The translations under genes and the position numbers were made by a program. Positions 25,901-35,231 of a stretch of DNA of 64,000 bases are shown here, one piece after another. Under the pieces are notes generated by a model, which searched no databases, was not told the DNA's origin, and worked only from the letters and a program-made list of their open reading frames with translations. The stretch's first letter is position 1, and each line of letters begins with the position of its first letter. The stretch is from Arcuatula senhousia (Eukaryota > Mollusca > Bivalvia > Mytilida > Mytilidae): positions 57,784,867-57,848,866 of the forward strand of contig OZ020303.1 of NCBI GenBank assembly GCA_963971305.1. The letters are read 5' to 3'.

Positions 25901-27797
25901 CAATGTTTGTTTTTATACAACCACACAATTTTTGCGATCGTATAAAAAAGTTATGGCGATGTTGTTGTTGTTGTCGTGTTCGTCATCCTCTGTTGACACT
26001 TCAGTGGTGGATCCAGGGGGTTCTGGTGGTCGGAACCTCCTCTTTCCTTCGAAATTTTTAAATTTTTGTGTAGATTTTCAGCAAAATTGGTCTGGAACCC
26101 CCCCCCCCCCTTTGGCCCACAGAACCCAGTATGTGGAAACCCCCCCCCCTTTCAAAAATTTCTGGATCCGCCCCTGTGGTTCCGTGCAAGAACTTGTTTG
26201 AAACAACATATGGCATTAAAAGCAAGGATTAGGTCAAGAATTTTCAATTAAATTCAGTTATCTGATAGTGGAATTCTTAGAAAATATTGGGCAAAGAAAA
26301 TAAAAATATCTTACTGTGGAGGCCACACATCATTTACATTTAGACATGCATGCTTAAACAAATATAAAAAAATTCAATATACTTGATATGTGTAAATTTC
26401 AGTGTGGGGGTTATTTATGCTTATTTCGCAAACACAAAAGAATACGAAAAGTAAGGAAAATCACTATTATATTTCCCCAGGCAAATGGACTTAACAAAAT
26501 CGAAATATCACCCAACAAAATTTTCCACATTGATGGTATTGTATTTTTTTGCTATATTTTGATCCCTTAAGCATATTTATTGATTTTATAATTTATCAGG
26601 GGAGCACCAAGAGGAGCTCCAGCTGGTAGAGGGGCCCCAACAGGAAGAGGAGCCCCAAGGGGAGTTGGTGGACGTGGAGGGGCACCTGCAGGTAGAGGGA
26701 GAGCTGCTCCACCACCAGCCCCTGTTGCTGCCCCATTGGAAGCAGGATATGATGACTACAGTGCTGGGGTATGTTTAAAAATAGCTTTTTTTTTAGAGAG
26801 GATTCTGGTCATTAGATTTATACTTAATTGCCATTTGATGGATTGGAAATTGTTTTAAAAGCAATGTGTTTCTAAGAAAAGAGCAAAAGTATGAATTTTG
26901 GTGATTTTTAAAATATTCACATAGTCCCTTTTAACAGGTTTAACCTTGTAAATTGAATTTAATTCATAGTTTCTGAAGTGATAAATGTTGCACATTCATG
27001 TGACCATTTGTTTACTTTTACAGAAAGTATGCATGGTTTATCTATATGCAAGATTATTTATGTTGTTTCTTCATGATAGGAGTGAAGTTGAATCACACAA
27101 TATTATCTGTATAACTTCTATTTAAAGGGGTATGAAGGCTACACAGATCCATATGCCAGAGATCCCTATGCAGAAACAGGATATGGACAAGGGTAAGCTG
27201 TATTCAATGCAACTCATTTTTGAGTAATAAGCCTTTAACTTGGTAAAAATATGAAATCAAGAAATATAAATTTTAATGGTAAATAAAGTCTTATTTTATA
27301 GATTGTAAAGACTAAACTTAAATAAATAAGTTAATTGATGATAATGTTTCATAATATTATTTTTAGTGACACACAGTATTTTGATTATGGTCATGGTGCA
27401 GCTGCTACCTCTTCATATGATGATGCTTATGCTAAGCCAGGTATGATATACAGGACTTATTAACAAACAAATAAAGTTTTAAATGGTTTAAAAAATCTGA
27501 TTACATAACTCCTTAAGTCCCCATTCCCCTGAAAAAAAAATTAAGAGGCTCAAGCTAGGTTTATAAAGTATAAGGTACACATATGTCTTCAAGAACTAAA
27601 TATTTTGAAAATATATATACAATTCAATAAGAATCTAATACTTTTGTCTGTATTACATGACATTATCTTTGTTTATGACAGCAGAGCCATCATGGAGCGG
27701 ATCAACCGCAGGAAAAGCTCCCCCAACTGGAAGAGGAGGCAGGGGCCAGTTCAGACCACACCCATATGGAGGCGGCAGAGGAGGAGGAGCCTACTAG
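16750..27797 (+). CDS. KHDRBS-type (Sam68/SLM) STAR RNA-binding protein, 9 exons
   Basis: Joined exons: 16750-16948, 22058-22176, 22423-22539, 25193-25336, 25630-25832, 26600-26768, 27128-27192, 27367-27440 and 27685-27797. They give 400 codons plus stop if the first ATG is used, or 374 from the ATG at 16828 (MAQQQ). Order: QUA1-like helix ([13 protein letters not shown], about residues 50-66), then a KH domain with [21 protein letters not shown] (GXXG loop G115-P-K-G118) and [11 protein letters not shown], a QUA2-like extension ending QKYLTP, RG/RGAP-rich tail (about 214-300), and a Tyr-rich C-terminus ([17 protein letters not shown]). This is the Sam68/SLM layout: dimerisation, U(A/U)AA-type RNA binding and splicing control in the nucleus. 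All introns are GT-AG and every junction preserves frame. The exact paralogue cannot be assigned without a tree. Confidence 0.92.
16949..17545 (+). other. Start of KHDRBS intron 1
   Basis: Unique AT-rich intronic sequence after the GTAACG donor. No exon-like frame, RNA gene or repeat is recognised. The reverse-strand frame at 17051-17305 has no recognisable domain. Confidence 0.5.
17546..17797. mobile_element. 252-bp MITE with inverted ends GGGACSGACCATTTAACT
   Basis: The left end GGGACGGACCATTTAACT and right end AGTTAAATGGTCGGTCCC form an inverted repeat that extends through the adjacent G-run and C-run. The flanks are TTT and TTA, a possible decayed 3-bp target duplication. 'CAGAATATTTTTTT' occurs three times inside. 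It lies in KHDRBS intron 1 and has no coding capacity. Confidence 0.6.
17798..18673. other. KHDRBS intron 1, AT-rich, no recognised feature
   Basis: Sequence between the 252-bp MITE and the family D hairpin. There are several short palindromic AT stretches, but no exon, RNA gene or dispersed repeat is recognised. Confidence 0.45.
18860..20834. mobile_element. 1.98-kb TIR element with seven identical 16-mers
   Basis: The ends are inverted: GGGCTGTTTcaaaaaaaATGACGCAA at the left and TTGCGTCATtttttttttAAACAGCCC at the right. Flanks read ATAT on both sides, compatible with a TA or a 4-bp ATAT duplication. Family D sequence rejoins across the site. Inside, TGTTACACTCCTGACA occurs seven times without a mismatch: starts at 19396, 19561, 20057, 20083, 20247 and 20641 on plus, and 19714-19729 on minus. 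The spacer DNA is AT-rich and unrelated between copies. No transposase ORF is seen, so it is presumably non-autonomous. Confidence 0.65.
21039..21373. mobile_element. 335-bp MITE with about 100-bp TIRs and TA target duplication
   Basis: The left arm starts CAACCCATCCGATTTAACTA and the right arm is its near-perfect complement. Homology extends about 100 bp inward, through 'caatgaaaatttacgtcg' and 'aacaaaaacc'. TA flanks both ends (21037-21038 and 21374-21375). The size, long arms and TA point to a Tc1/mariner-type (Stowaway-like) MITE. It interrupts a family D unit between 'aatttgct' and 'aatcctcattta'. Confidence 0.7.
21581..22057. other. End of KHDRBS intron 1
   Basis: AT-rich unique sequence ending in the acceptor 'gtatttcag' at 22057. 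No other feature is seen. Confidence 0.5.
22058..22176 (+). CDS. KHDRBS-type gene, exon 2 (KH domain start)
   Basis: The exon encodes [19 protein letters not shown]... through [10 protein letters not shown], residues 68-106. It begins with the last two bases of the split Glu codon and ends in phase 0 at an AAG|GTATAA donor. The RIPVNDFPK segment is the first KH strand typical of STAR proteins. Confidence 0.9.
22423..22539 (+). CDS. KHDRBS-type gene, exon 3 (KH core, GXXG loop)
   Basis: Thirty-nine codons in phase 0 encode [20 protein letters not shown] followed by [16 protein letters not shown]. This is the RNA-binding helix-GXXG-helix with loop GPKG. The acceptor is ttttacag and the donor AAG|GTATAA. 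Confidence 0.93.
22721..22900. repeat. 180-bp duplicated segment, copy 1
   Basis: By eye, identical to 24825-25004. The segment starts 'tttgtaagctcttagta' and ends 'tttgggacagaa'. Just after an acceptor-like 'ttttgtctgcag' the plus strand has an open frame beginning [15 protein letters not shown] and running to ...[10 protein letters not shown]. The minus strand is also open. The longer, Trp/Tyr-rich plus-strand frame looks more protein-like, but I do not recognise the family. It may be a duplicated fragment of a captured exon. Confidence 0.6.
24234..24310. repeat. Two perfect 20-bp palindromes 37 bp apart
   Basis: GATTGATTTCGAAATCAATC (24234-24253) and TTACAGTTAATTAACTGTAA (24291-24310) are each fully self-complementary. 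They lie in KHDRBS intron 3 next to repeated 'gatggtcaag / gattggtcaag' phrases. Their function is unknown; they could be transposon remnants or protein-binding dyads. Confidence 0.55.
24825..25004. repeat. 180-bp duplicated segment, copy 2 (longer open frame)
   Basis: Identical to 22721-22900. Here the plus-strand frame continues past the shared segment ([12 protein letters not shown]...) to a stop near 25061, so this copy may keep more of the source sequence. It has the same acceptor-like 'tctgcag'. It ends about 130 bp before KHDRBS exon 4. If spliced in, it would add a stop codon, so inclusion would behave as a poison exon; no evidence of use is visible. Confidence 0.55.
25193..25336 (+). 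CDS. KHDRBS-type gene, exon 4 (KH end and QUA2-like)
   Basis: Forty-eight codons in phase 0 encode [20 protein letters not shown], then a segment through [20 protein letters not shown] to EVQKYLTP. The KYAHLN.DLH motif and the following helix are characteristic of Sam68/SLM and Quaking relatives. The acceptor is tttacag and the donor CCA|GTATGT. Confidence 0.93.
25630..25832 (+). CDS. KHDRBS-type gene, exon 5 (RG-rich tail)
   Basis: The exon encodes [20 protein letters not shown] followed by GGRGGGRGG and the first RGAP repeats. It ends two bases into an Arg codon completed by exon 6. RGG and RGAP motifs suggest an arginine-methylated, low-complexity RNA-binding tail, as in Sam68 (inference from family). 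Confidence 0.9.
25914..26590 (-). mobile_element. Degenerate family A fragment in KHDRBS intron 5
   Basis: A family A-type hairpin (25914-25944: TATACAACCACACAA...TTTTTGCGATCGTATA) is followed by 'gttgttgttgttgtcgtgttcgtc' and the phrase 'gttgacact...tggttccgtgcaagaactt', also found near 13624. A hAT-type MITE interrupts it at 26002. No right end was found; sequence from about 26280 to 26599 is unique intronic DNA. Confidence 0.5.
26002..26176. mobile_element. 175-bp MITE with CAGNGGNGGATCCAG ends
   Basis: The left end CAGTGGTGGATCCAG and right end CTGGATCCGCCCCTG are inverted. This end sequence is common among animal hAT-type MITEs (recalled knowledge). Two C-runs lie inside. Comparison with the uninterrupted family A phrase 'gacactttggttt' shows the insertion junction but no obvious 8-bp duplication. 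Confidence 0.6.
26600..26768 (+). CDS. KHDRBS-type gene, exon 6 (RGAP repeats)
   Basis: The exon encodes [28 protein letters not shown], a proline/alanine run ([10 protein letters not shown]) and YDDYSAG. The proline-rich stretch resembles the SH3/WW-binding segments of Sam68 (inference). The acceptor is ttatcag and the donor GGG|GTATGT. Confidence 0.9.
27128..27192 (+). CDS. KHDRBS-type gene, exon 7 (Tyr-rich)
   Basis: The exon encodes [21 protein letters not shown] in phase 0, ending two bases into a Gly codon at GG|GTAAGC. The dense tyrosines match the phosphorylated C-terminal region of Sam68-like proteins. Confidence 0.88.
27367..27440 (+). CDS. KHDRBS-type gene, exon 8
   Basis: The exon encodes [24 protein letters not shown], with a split Gly at the start and one base of a split codon at the end. 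The donor CCAG|GTATGA is in phase 1. That phase is compatible with exon 9 and with the possible alternative exon at 29970. Confidence 0.88.
27685..27797 (+). CDS. KHDRBS-type gene, exon 9 (last coding exon)
   Basis: The exon encodes [20 protein letters not shown] followed by [16 protein letters not shown] and TAG at 27795-27797. The [12 protein letters not shown] tail parallels the basic Tyr/Arg C-terminal nuclear-localisation region of Sam68/STAR proteins. The acceptor is a tandem NAGNAG (acag|cag) at 27681/27684; the upstream choice would add one Ala. Confidence 0.9.
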
Positions 27798-29969
27798 AAA
27801 TTATGTCATCCTGACCCTACATTATTGTCATAATTGGTGTTTTCAGAAGTAAAACCTCAATTTACCTAAGTTGAGGTATATACTTCTTGTGTTCATATCT
27901 TTCTTCATGTCCATTTTATTGATGACCACCACAGATGAACTTGTAAAAGCTTGAATTTACCTTAAAATAAATTTAAGCAGTGAAGATAAAAGAAAAACAT
28001 TCTGTGTCATTTGCCAAATTATTAAATGTATAGCTAAATGTTTTTAGTTCCATATAAACCTGTTTTAAATGATCAGGATAAATTGGTCAAAGTGATTTTC
28101 ATTTAAACATTTGTCATTTGTTTTACATTAAATCATTGTTGTAATAAAATCCATTAACATGTAGTGAAGTGTTAAAAAATGCCTGTAAATATAAATGTTT
28201 ATTGAAATCCAATGTCTCTTAAAATAATTTAAGTTAAATAAATACATTTAAAATGTAGTTAAGTTTGAATGTATGGCACTTGCATTTCATATTTAAAACT
28301 TATTTGTAATGCAAATTATAGAACTGGAACGAATAATTGGTTTTGCATTGTAAACCATAAAATTTTCTTGAAAAGAAAACAAATTAATGTTGATTCCTGT
28401 TTATATGATGCCAAAAGCTGTTTGTTTAAAAAGTATTAACTACAATGTAGAAAAATTACCATATAGAAACATCATATACCGAAATAAACTGTCTTACTAA
28501 TTTATTGTCTTAAAATTAAATGTATGAGGCATTGGATTTTCAAATTGTCCATCAAGCATACTTGTATGATAATATATAAACAAGACTTGTTCTTTTTGTT
28601 CCAGCCTGAGGTCTAAATACATTTGCATTAAATGCTGGGTTCATGCATTCTGTAAGATGAATCAAATTTTCAACTTAAGTTTGAGATCAATCGTGTTATA
28701 TTCTCGAATTTTACCTTTTAAATAGTGAAACTATGTCATACCTCACAAAAATAAATACCAATGCAATTATTTGTCAAACCTGACAAATACAGACTTGCCA
28801 TAATTCTTTAAGCAAATCAACAATGTAAAAAAAACAAAAGCCTGAAAAAAACTTCAAATAAAACCTTAACATAGGATGTTTTAAGTTCCAAAAATGGAAA
28901 TGCATTTTATGTAGCATACACAAATATTCCCAAGTGATGTACTTGGAAAAACATACTTTTGCTGAAAGGGAGAATAATTATACACAAATATGAAAATGAC
29001 TTGTATTAGCTATGTTATGATAAAATGGTGAAGAGCTATATTAATATGTACTTGGCTTTAAATAGCTCTGTTTACATAATATATGTGAGCAACATTTAAT
29101 ATTCTAAATCTGGAAGCCAACAAATGTGATAGGATAGCCAAATAAGATACACAGGCCAGCTAAAGTGTAAAAAATCTATAAACACTGTTATCTCAAATGT
29201 CAACTTGAAACTTGTGGTCCACTAATGTACTGGATAATAAAAAATGATGTTAAAAAGTAGCTGTTAATTGAAGAAAAATCATTTAAAAATAGCCAGAATG
29301 GAGAAAAGAAAATTCCCAACAGAAGTAGAAGGTATAGTAGCAAAAATAGAAAAATTAAGCATGTTGTCATGTATTAAATGTATCAAATTTATAAAGTAGT
29401 TAATATAGTCTAATGTAAATGAAATGAATAATGAGTCTGGTAAGAAATTAAGAGGTCTTACTTTTTTAAACACTTGAAGAAACTGAATAGACAATAATTA
29501 AAGGTCTGTAAAAAGTGTTAAATTATTCTTCAATTTATGTATTATTGGTTGGTTTCTAAATAAGAATAAGGTAATGAATAGGTATACTATACTAATGTAC
29601 ATCTATATTTAAAAAAAAAATCATGTGTATTAAACTCGTTTTGATAGGCTTGCATAATTAGACCTTGAAAATTGCATTAAACAATAAATATTAAATATGA
29701 ATGCAGCTGTTGGGGATATACACATGTGCTTCATGAAAAGTACTGAGGATATACATAATGATTTCTTAATGAGATATAGAGAAACCATAATATTGATGCA
29801 AACAGAAATGAAAGAAAAACAAACTGGAATAAATTAACATGACAATTATACATTAAAAAAGAATTGAGTGAACTGCAATGAAAAAGTGTACCAGAACAAA
29901 CAAACAAGAAAGAAATTTTTACACGATTCATCTTTTACTAGTTGTAATTGTGCATTAATATTTTCACAG
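27798..29969 (+). other. KHDRBS 3' UTR and downstream AT-rich sequence
   Basis: Very AT-rich DNA with several AATAAA-type polyadenylation signals (for example 'taataaaatcc' near 28143). None can be chosen as the main site. Most of this 2.2 kb lacks dispersed repeats, unlike its surroundings, which fits a transcribed 3' UTR. No other coding region is seen. Confidence 0.55.
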
Positions 29970-30091
29970 GTGGTGCTCAGAGATTGAACAAGTCCCAGAT
30001 GAACATCTACCGGACTATGAGCTATGGATATCACAGGAACAGAAGAAATGACAAGAAGCTAATTCAAATGACTAGAGACTTGTTTGATTAA
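29970..30091 (+). CDS. Possible alternative terminal exon of the KHDRBS-type gene
   Basis: A good acceptor (ttttcacag) at 29961-29969 is followed by a 39-codon open frame. In the phase set by the exon 8 donor it encodes GGAQRLNKSQMNIYRTMSYG and YHRNRRNDKK... to TAA at 30089-30091. AT-rich sequence with 'aataaa'-like signals follows. Joining it in place of exon 9 would swap the GGGRGGGAY tail for a basic one. An unrelated pseudo-exon cannot be excluded; the open frame alone has a modest chance probability. Confidence 0.45.
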
Positions 30092-30257
30092 CAGATATAA
30101 TAAGATAGCATTAAATGTGAAATGAAGATCTGTTCAACAAGTATTATTATTCTAAGAATTTTGTCAAAGAAACAACTATAATAAAAAATAAGCCTGTTGC
30201 ATATTATAATTAGTCTTTTGTTTAATCAAAACAAAGCATTCCTCATCATTGGTCATT

Positions 30258-31187
30258 ATGTCTCCCCCTACTTTTGTGGGGAGACATCTTGTTTTTGTCG
30301 TGTCTGTCTGTCACAAAGTTTGTCAGCGCAACTCCTCTGAAACTGCTGAACTGAATTGAAGCAAACTTGGTATATAGGAAGGACATCATATGTAGTTGTG
30401 CATATTACCAGGAAATTTTGATCCTCATATTTTTGTGGGAGTTCACTTGTACATTGCGTATTGCTGGGGATTTTCAAACTTGACATACAGTATTTGCCAT
30501 CTTCTTGAGTATACTTTTCTAGTTTTGTATCAACTCTGTCTTTCATTTAAAACGAATACAAATACATCTGCTTTATTGCATATTTTTTTGTCACAGATTG
30601 CTGCAATTTCCATGTAATTGAATTGGTTGTTTACAAATATTAGAAACCTTTTTATACCCCACACAACATAGGGTTTAATGAATTTAAATGGTCTGTCAGC
30701 CTTCCACCTGTGATCAAATTGTGAATACAAATCCTTTGCAAATACTGAACAGAATTTTATGAAACTTGGTAGGCAAGAAGTACTCCATAATTATGTGGTT
30801 GTGCATGTTACCAGGAATTTCGATAATGTACAATTTTGTTGGAGTTATGGCCCTTTGAACTCTGAAACTACGGAAATGAATTAATCATTCTTGGTATGCA
30901 ACAAGTTTTCAGATTCATATAATTTTGTAGAAGCAATGGCCCTTTGAACATTGCCCAAAATCCTGATTTCTTCATTTTACATCTTTATCTAAGTGATTTT
31001 ATTGGCTTGACAAACTTTCATTGTGACATTCATACTTGAATACTGCTTTGCTAAAGGATAATTTTGATAGTCCAATTGCAGAATGTGGTATGTGAGTGTG
31101 CTCACTAAGGTTCTTTCATTTCAACAGCAAATAAATAGTTACTTGTGTATGGAAGCCACGACTGTCCAATTTGTGTCATTTATAAGA
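30258..31187 (-). mobile_element. Family D left end plus family H fragment
   Basis: A perfect-stem family D hairpin, ATGTCTCCCC-ctacttttgt-GGGGAGACAT (30258-30287), is followed by GTCGTGTCTGTCTGTC and D units. At about 30652 a new boundary, ATACCCCACACAACATAGGGT after a T-run, opens a family H element. H may end at the hairpin GTGAG-tgtg-CTCAC near 31092-31105. Short frames are repeats only. Confidence 0.5.
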
Positions 31188-32139
31188 AACAAGAGGCTCC
31201 CAGGAGCCTGAATCGCTCACCTGGTCTTGATGTTGACCCTATAAAGACTTTTCTAGAGCTAAAGGAGCTGAACATCTAAGCAAGTAACAGCTTTTCTCTA
31301 TATACTATAGTTTTCATTGTGTAGCCATAGGCCCAAATCATGAAAAAACGTTAATTTAAGGGCCATAACCCCTATAAGGGGTAAAAACTTTTGAAGAGCT
31401 ACATGAACTAAACATTTAAGCAAGCAAAACTTCTCTCTATCTGCTATAGTTTTAACATGAAAGAACGTTATTTTAGGGGCTGTGACCCCTATAAGGGGAC
31501 ATCTGACAACTTCGACCCTATGGAGACTTTTGTAGAGCTAAATAAGCTGAACATTTAAGCAAGCAAAAGCTTCTGTCTATCTGCTATAGTTTTCATTCCA
31601 TAGGCCAAAAACATGGAAAAAACCTTATTTTAGAGGCTGTAACCCCTACAAGGGGTCATCTGACAACTTCGACCCTATGGAGAATTTTGTAGAGCTAAAT
31701 GAGCTGAACATTTAAGCAAGCAACAACTTTTCTCTATCTGTAATAATTTTCATTCTATAATCCAAAAACACGTAAAAATGCTATTTTTCACCTTTAAGGG
31801 GCCGTAACTCCCATAAGTGGTCATCTGACAGCTTGACATAATGGAGACTTGTAGAGCTTTTGATGCTGAAGCAGTATCTCTTATACTTTTTGATTTACAA
31901 GCTAAAAACAGAAATCTGACCCCCTGGTCTATTTATAGTAATGGCGGCCATGTTGTTTGGACGGCGGTCATCATTTGTGCAATTTTGGTAGAGGACATCC
32001 CATAGATGAAGTGTGCAAAGTTTCAAAGCGATCCCTTCAGTCGTTTCCGAGGAAAAGATTTTCAAAGAAAACTTGACGAGGATGGATGCCAAGTGATGGC
32101 AATAGCTCACATGGGCCTTTGGTCCAGGTTAGCTAAAAA
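31188..32139 (+). mobile_element. Complete family B element, reverse orientation
   Basis: Reading plus, it begins AACAAG, hairpin AGGCTCCCAGGAGCCT, GAATCGCTCACCTGG. It has about four core monomers and ends at a hairpin (32104-32134: AGCTCACATGGGCC...GGTCCAGGTTAGCT) followed by an A-run. In this orientation the hairpin end lies 3', as in pearl/Helentron-type elements. The phrases 'catggcggccatt' and 'ctgaccccctggtc' match the family B first unit elsewhere. Confidence 0.7.
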
Positions 32140-32570
32140 TTCAGACCCAAGACATCTTTTAAACTAAATCACATAACTAGAAAAGTTTACAATTGTACAA
32201 TAACTTTGCTGATGTTGCAGATATCAAATTTGTTACATACTTGAAATTTCTATTTTCCCCACCTTGTTTGCCAAATTAGGAGAGTAATGGTCAAAATTTG
32301 TTTGTATTCGAATGGTTTTATTTTAATAAATTGTTCATTGTAGTCTAATGTCTTTTGATATTTGTTGATTTTATTCCAAGTGTAACCATGAATCTCAAAA
32401 GCATTAAACATCTTACTTTGGATATACAAGGTAGTCATTGATGAAGTTCTGATTTGGGACAAAACAAAGCATTCAATAATGTCACCACTAATTACTATTC
32501 TCAAGACGAAAAATGGTTTCAGAAGCTTAATTTTGCAATGCCTAAAGAATTCATAAAACCTGCACACATT
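32140..32570. other. Unique spacer between repeats
   Basis: AT-rich sequence without a recognised exon, RNA gene or repeat. The open frames on both strands (for example 32250-32585, minus) have no recognisable protein features. Confidence 0.4.
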
Positions 32571-34110
32571 ATGTCTTCCCCCCACTTTTGTGGGAAGACA
32601 AACTCCTCTGAAACTACTGAATTCAACGAAACTTGGTTTATAGTAAGGACATCATATGTAGTTGTGCATTAATCATCTTGTCAGAGCAACTCCTCTAAAA
32701 CTACTGGACTGAATTCAATGAAACTTTGTATATAGGAAGGGCACCATATGTAGTTGTGCACATTACCAGGAAATTTTGATCCTCAAATTTTTGTGGGAGT
32801 TATGGCCCTTTGAACTTAGAAAATTGCTGAAAATCCTCATTTATCATCTCAGTGCAACTCCGCTAAAACTACCGAACCGAATTCAACAAAACTTGGTATA
32901 TAGGAAGAACACCATATATTGTTGTGCATGTTACCAGAAAATTTTGAGGATCCTCAAATTTTTGTAGGAGTTACGGACCTTTGAACTTAGAAAATGGCTG
33001 AAAATCCACACTTATCATCTTGTCAGCGTAAATCCTCTAAAACCAAATTCAAGGAAACTTGGTATATAGGTAGCTGTGCAAGTTATCAGATAATTTTGAT
33101 CCTCAAATTTTTGTGGGAGTTACGGCCCTTTGAACTTAGAAAATTGGGGAAAGGCTGTCTTCACTCGAAAAATCTTATGAACAAGATCATTCATGAGATT
33201 TTGAGGTTTATCAATATTTTTTTTCATTGGCCAGCCAATTTAATTGAATCATTGGCGACCTGTTATATGTTTTGCTACAAGAAGGGATTCAGGAGCACCT
33301 TATTATACCCCTGCTTCGGAGAAGAGGTGGGTTTAGTGGTTTATCTCTGTCTATCAGTCCACAACACAATTTTTTCAGCAACGACAAATCACAGAGACTT
33401 GAAATTTGGTATTTGACTTCAGTATGAGGTCCTTTGAAGCGAAATTAGGTTTGTCAGATATCTACTTCCTGTTTACGGACTTGGTCAAATATCAACACTT
33501 TTGGTAAATCTTTGAAAATCTTCAAGTTTTCTAAGCAACTACAAATCACAGTGACTTGAAATTTTGTACATTACCTAAGTATGAGGTCCTTTACTGGGAG
33601 AACTGAAATTAAGTATCTTGGATAACTGCTTGTACTTTCTGTTGAACCCTTTGAAGTGACAAAATTTGCTGAAACTGTCATTTATCATCTTGTCAGCTCC
33701 ACTCCTCTAAGACTACTGAACCAAATTCAACAAAACTTTGTATGTAGAAAGGACACAATATGTAGTTATGCACATGTAGGAGTTCGAACTTGTTGAAAAT
33801 CCTTATTCATCTTGTCAGCACATTTCCTCTGCAAGTACTGAACAAAATTCAAAGAAAATTGTATGTAAAATGGACACCATATGTTGATATGCATATTTCC
33901 AGGAAATTTTTATCGTAAAATTTTGCAGGAGTTTCAGCCCTTTGAACTTAGAAATTTGCTCAAGTCCTCAGTTGTTATCTTGCTCTAAAACAACTTTAAC
34001 AGATTTCAACAAAACTTTGTAAGTAGTAAGAATACCGTACACCATATGTTGTTGTGCATATTACAAAGAGATTTTTATCTTTAATTTTTGTTGGCGTTAA
34101 GGATGTTCCA
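32571..34110 (-). mobile_element. Family D array with embedded family H/G-like units
   Basis: It opens with ATGTCTTCCC-cccacttttgt-GGGAAGACA (32571-32600). Five or more D units follow, each about 150 bp with 'ctctgaaactactgaa', 'tatgtagttgtgcat' and 'aaatttttgtgggagtta'. At about 33306 ATACCCCTGCTTCGGAG...GTGGG starts units resembling families G/H ('caaatcacagtgacttgaaattt'), then D units resume near 33650. The apparent ORFs (for example 32994-33416) are repeats read through. Confidence 0.5.
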
Positions 34111-35111
34111 ACCTAGAATTTTGTTGGTTACAAGGGAGACATGGTTTTTGCAGGGAAAAACTAATTTTATTGCAGTTTAGTTGAGTTTTGTGTTGAAATT
34201 AAAGGCTATACCATATATAGATTTTAAAGATGAGTGTTCTACTAACTGTACAAGATTGTTACTGGAATAACTAATGTATTCACTGTCTCTTGGTTTTGTC
34301 TGTTTTTATAGAATTTGATTTCTGAACGTCACTTGGGTATTTCTTGCATTATGAAAGGGACTAGACAACCTCAGTTTTTGGAAAGACAATGATTTACTCT
34401 TTTTCCACTGATGAATAATTGTATGTCATCCTCTAATGAAAAATAAAGTTCTATGTCCTCATGAGGGTCGTTTTATTTGTAATGTTTTCTTATCAGGTCA
34501 TTGAAGATAATTCCTAGATTCTCATCCAAATTTCTTGAAATATTGGAGGGGGGAGGAGCTGGCAAATTTTTAATCTTTTTTCATACATTGTGATCAAATA
34601 TTCTGTCATTTTAAAGGAAATTGACCAAAAATAAACATTATTTGCCTGAGGTTAAAATAATCAGGGTGCACGTGGGAGCGAGAAGAATCGAGGATATTTT
34701 TTATGTTGGCCTAACAATGAAAAAGTCACATGATATTTAAATATTTTTTAAAACAATAACATAATGTATATTTAAATTAGAATAACAAAGTTGATCTTTA
34801 TCAAACAAAAACAAAATAACTGAAAGCAATAGCTATCAATAAAAACAAAATTAATTTAATAATATGCCTCATTGGTAACTTTGGAGGAAATTCCAAAATC
34901 AGTGCAGTTAGAATCCCAGCTTCCTTATTTCAAACAACTAGTTCATTAGTTATGATTAAAAAATATTGGACAGAACAGAAATCCTCATCTCACCCCACTT
35001 AATGTGAAGAAAGAATAAGGTTTAAATCTTCTTTTTTACTTGATTCTGACCATTTACATTGTTCTTTGACTTGACGTGTTAGTTCAACATCAATATTGCA
35101 CATGAATACAG
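34111..35111. other. Convergent intergenic region and SPO11 3' flank
   Basis: Unique AT-rich DNA between the KHDRBS-side repeats and the SPO11 stop codon. It should include the SPO11 3' UTR on the minus strand. No polyadenylation site can be assigned with confidence and no other gene is seen. Confidence 0.45.
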
Positions 35112-35231
35112 CTACAACCAACCACCATACTGTAATTTGCCTGGCAAGTACACTGAAGTAAGGAATGTAGGAGATAAAGAGTCTAATATTTGGATTTCTG
35201 CCTTGACTTTCATGTCTAACATTAGTCTGAG
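35112..35231 (-). CDS. SPO11: SPO11 last exon (C-terminus)
   Basis: The exon encodes LRLMLDMKVKAEIQILDSLS and PTFLTSVYLPGKLQYGGWL, with the stop at 35114-35112. The (L/Y)PNKL..GGW(I/L) ending is a hallmark of animal SPO11. The acceptor is tttttcag on the minus strand, in phase 0. Confidence 0.92.
   Translation of the reverse strand, partial: LRLMLDMKVKAEIQILDSLSPTFLTSVYLPGKLQYGGWL

Noticed and set aside
32994..33416. 140-codon plus-strand frame
   Set aside because: It crosses several family D units and a G/H-type boundary; the translation repeats with the DNA units and has no domain.
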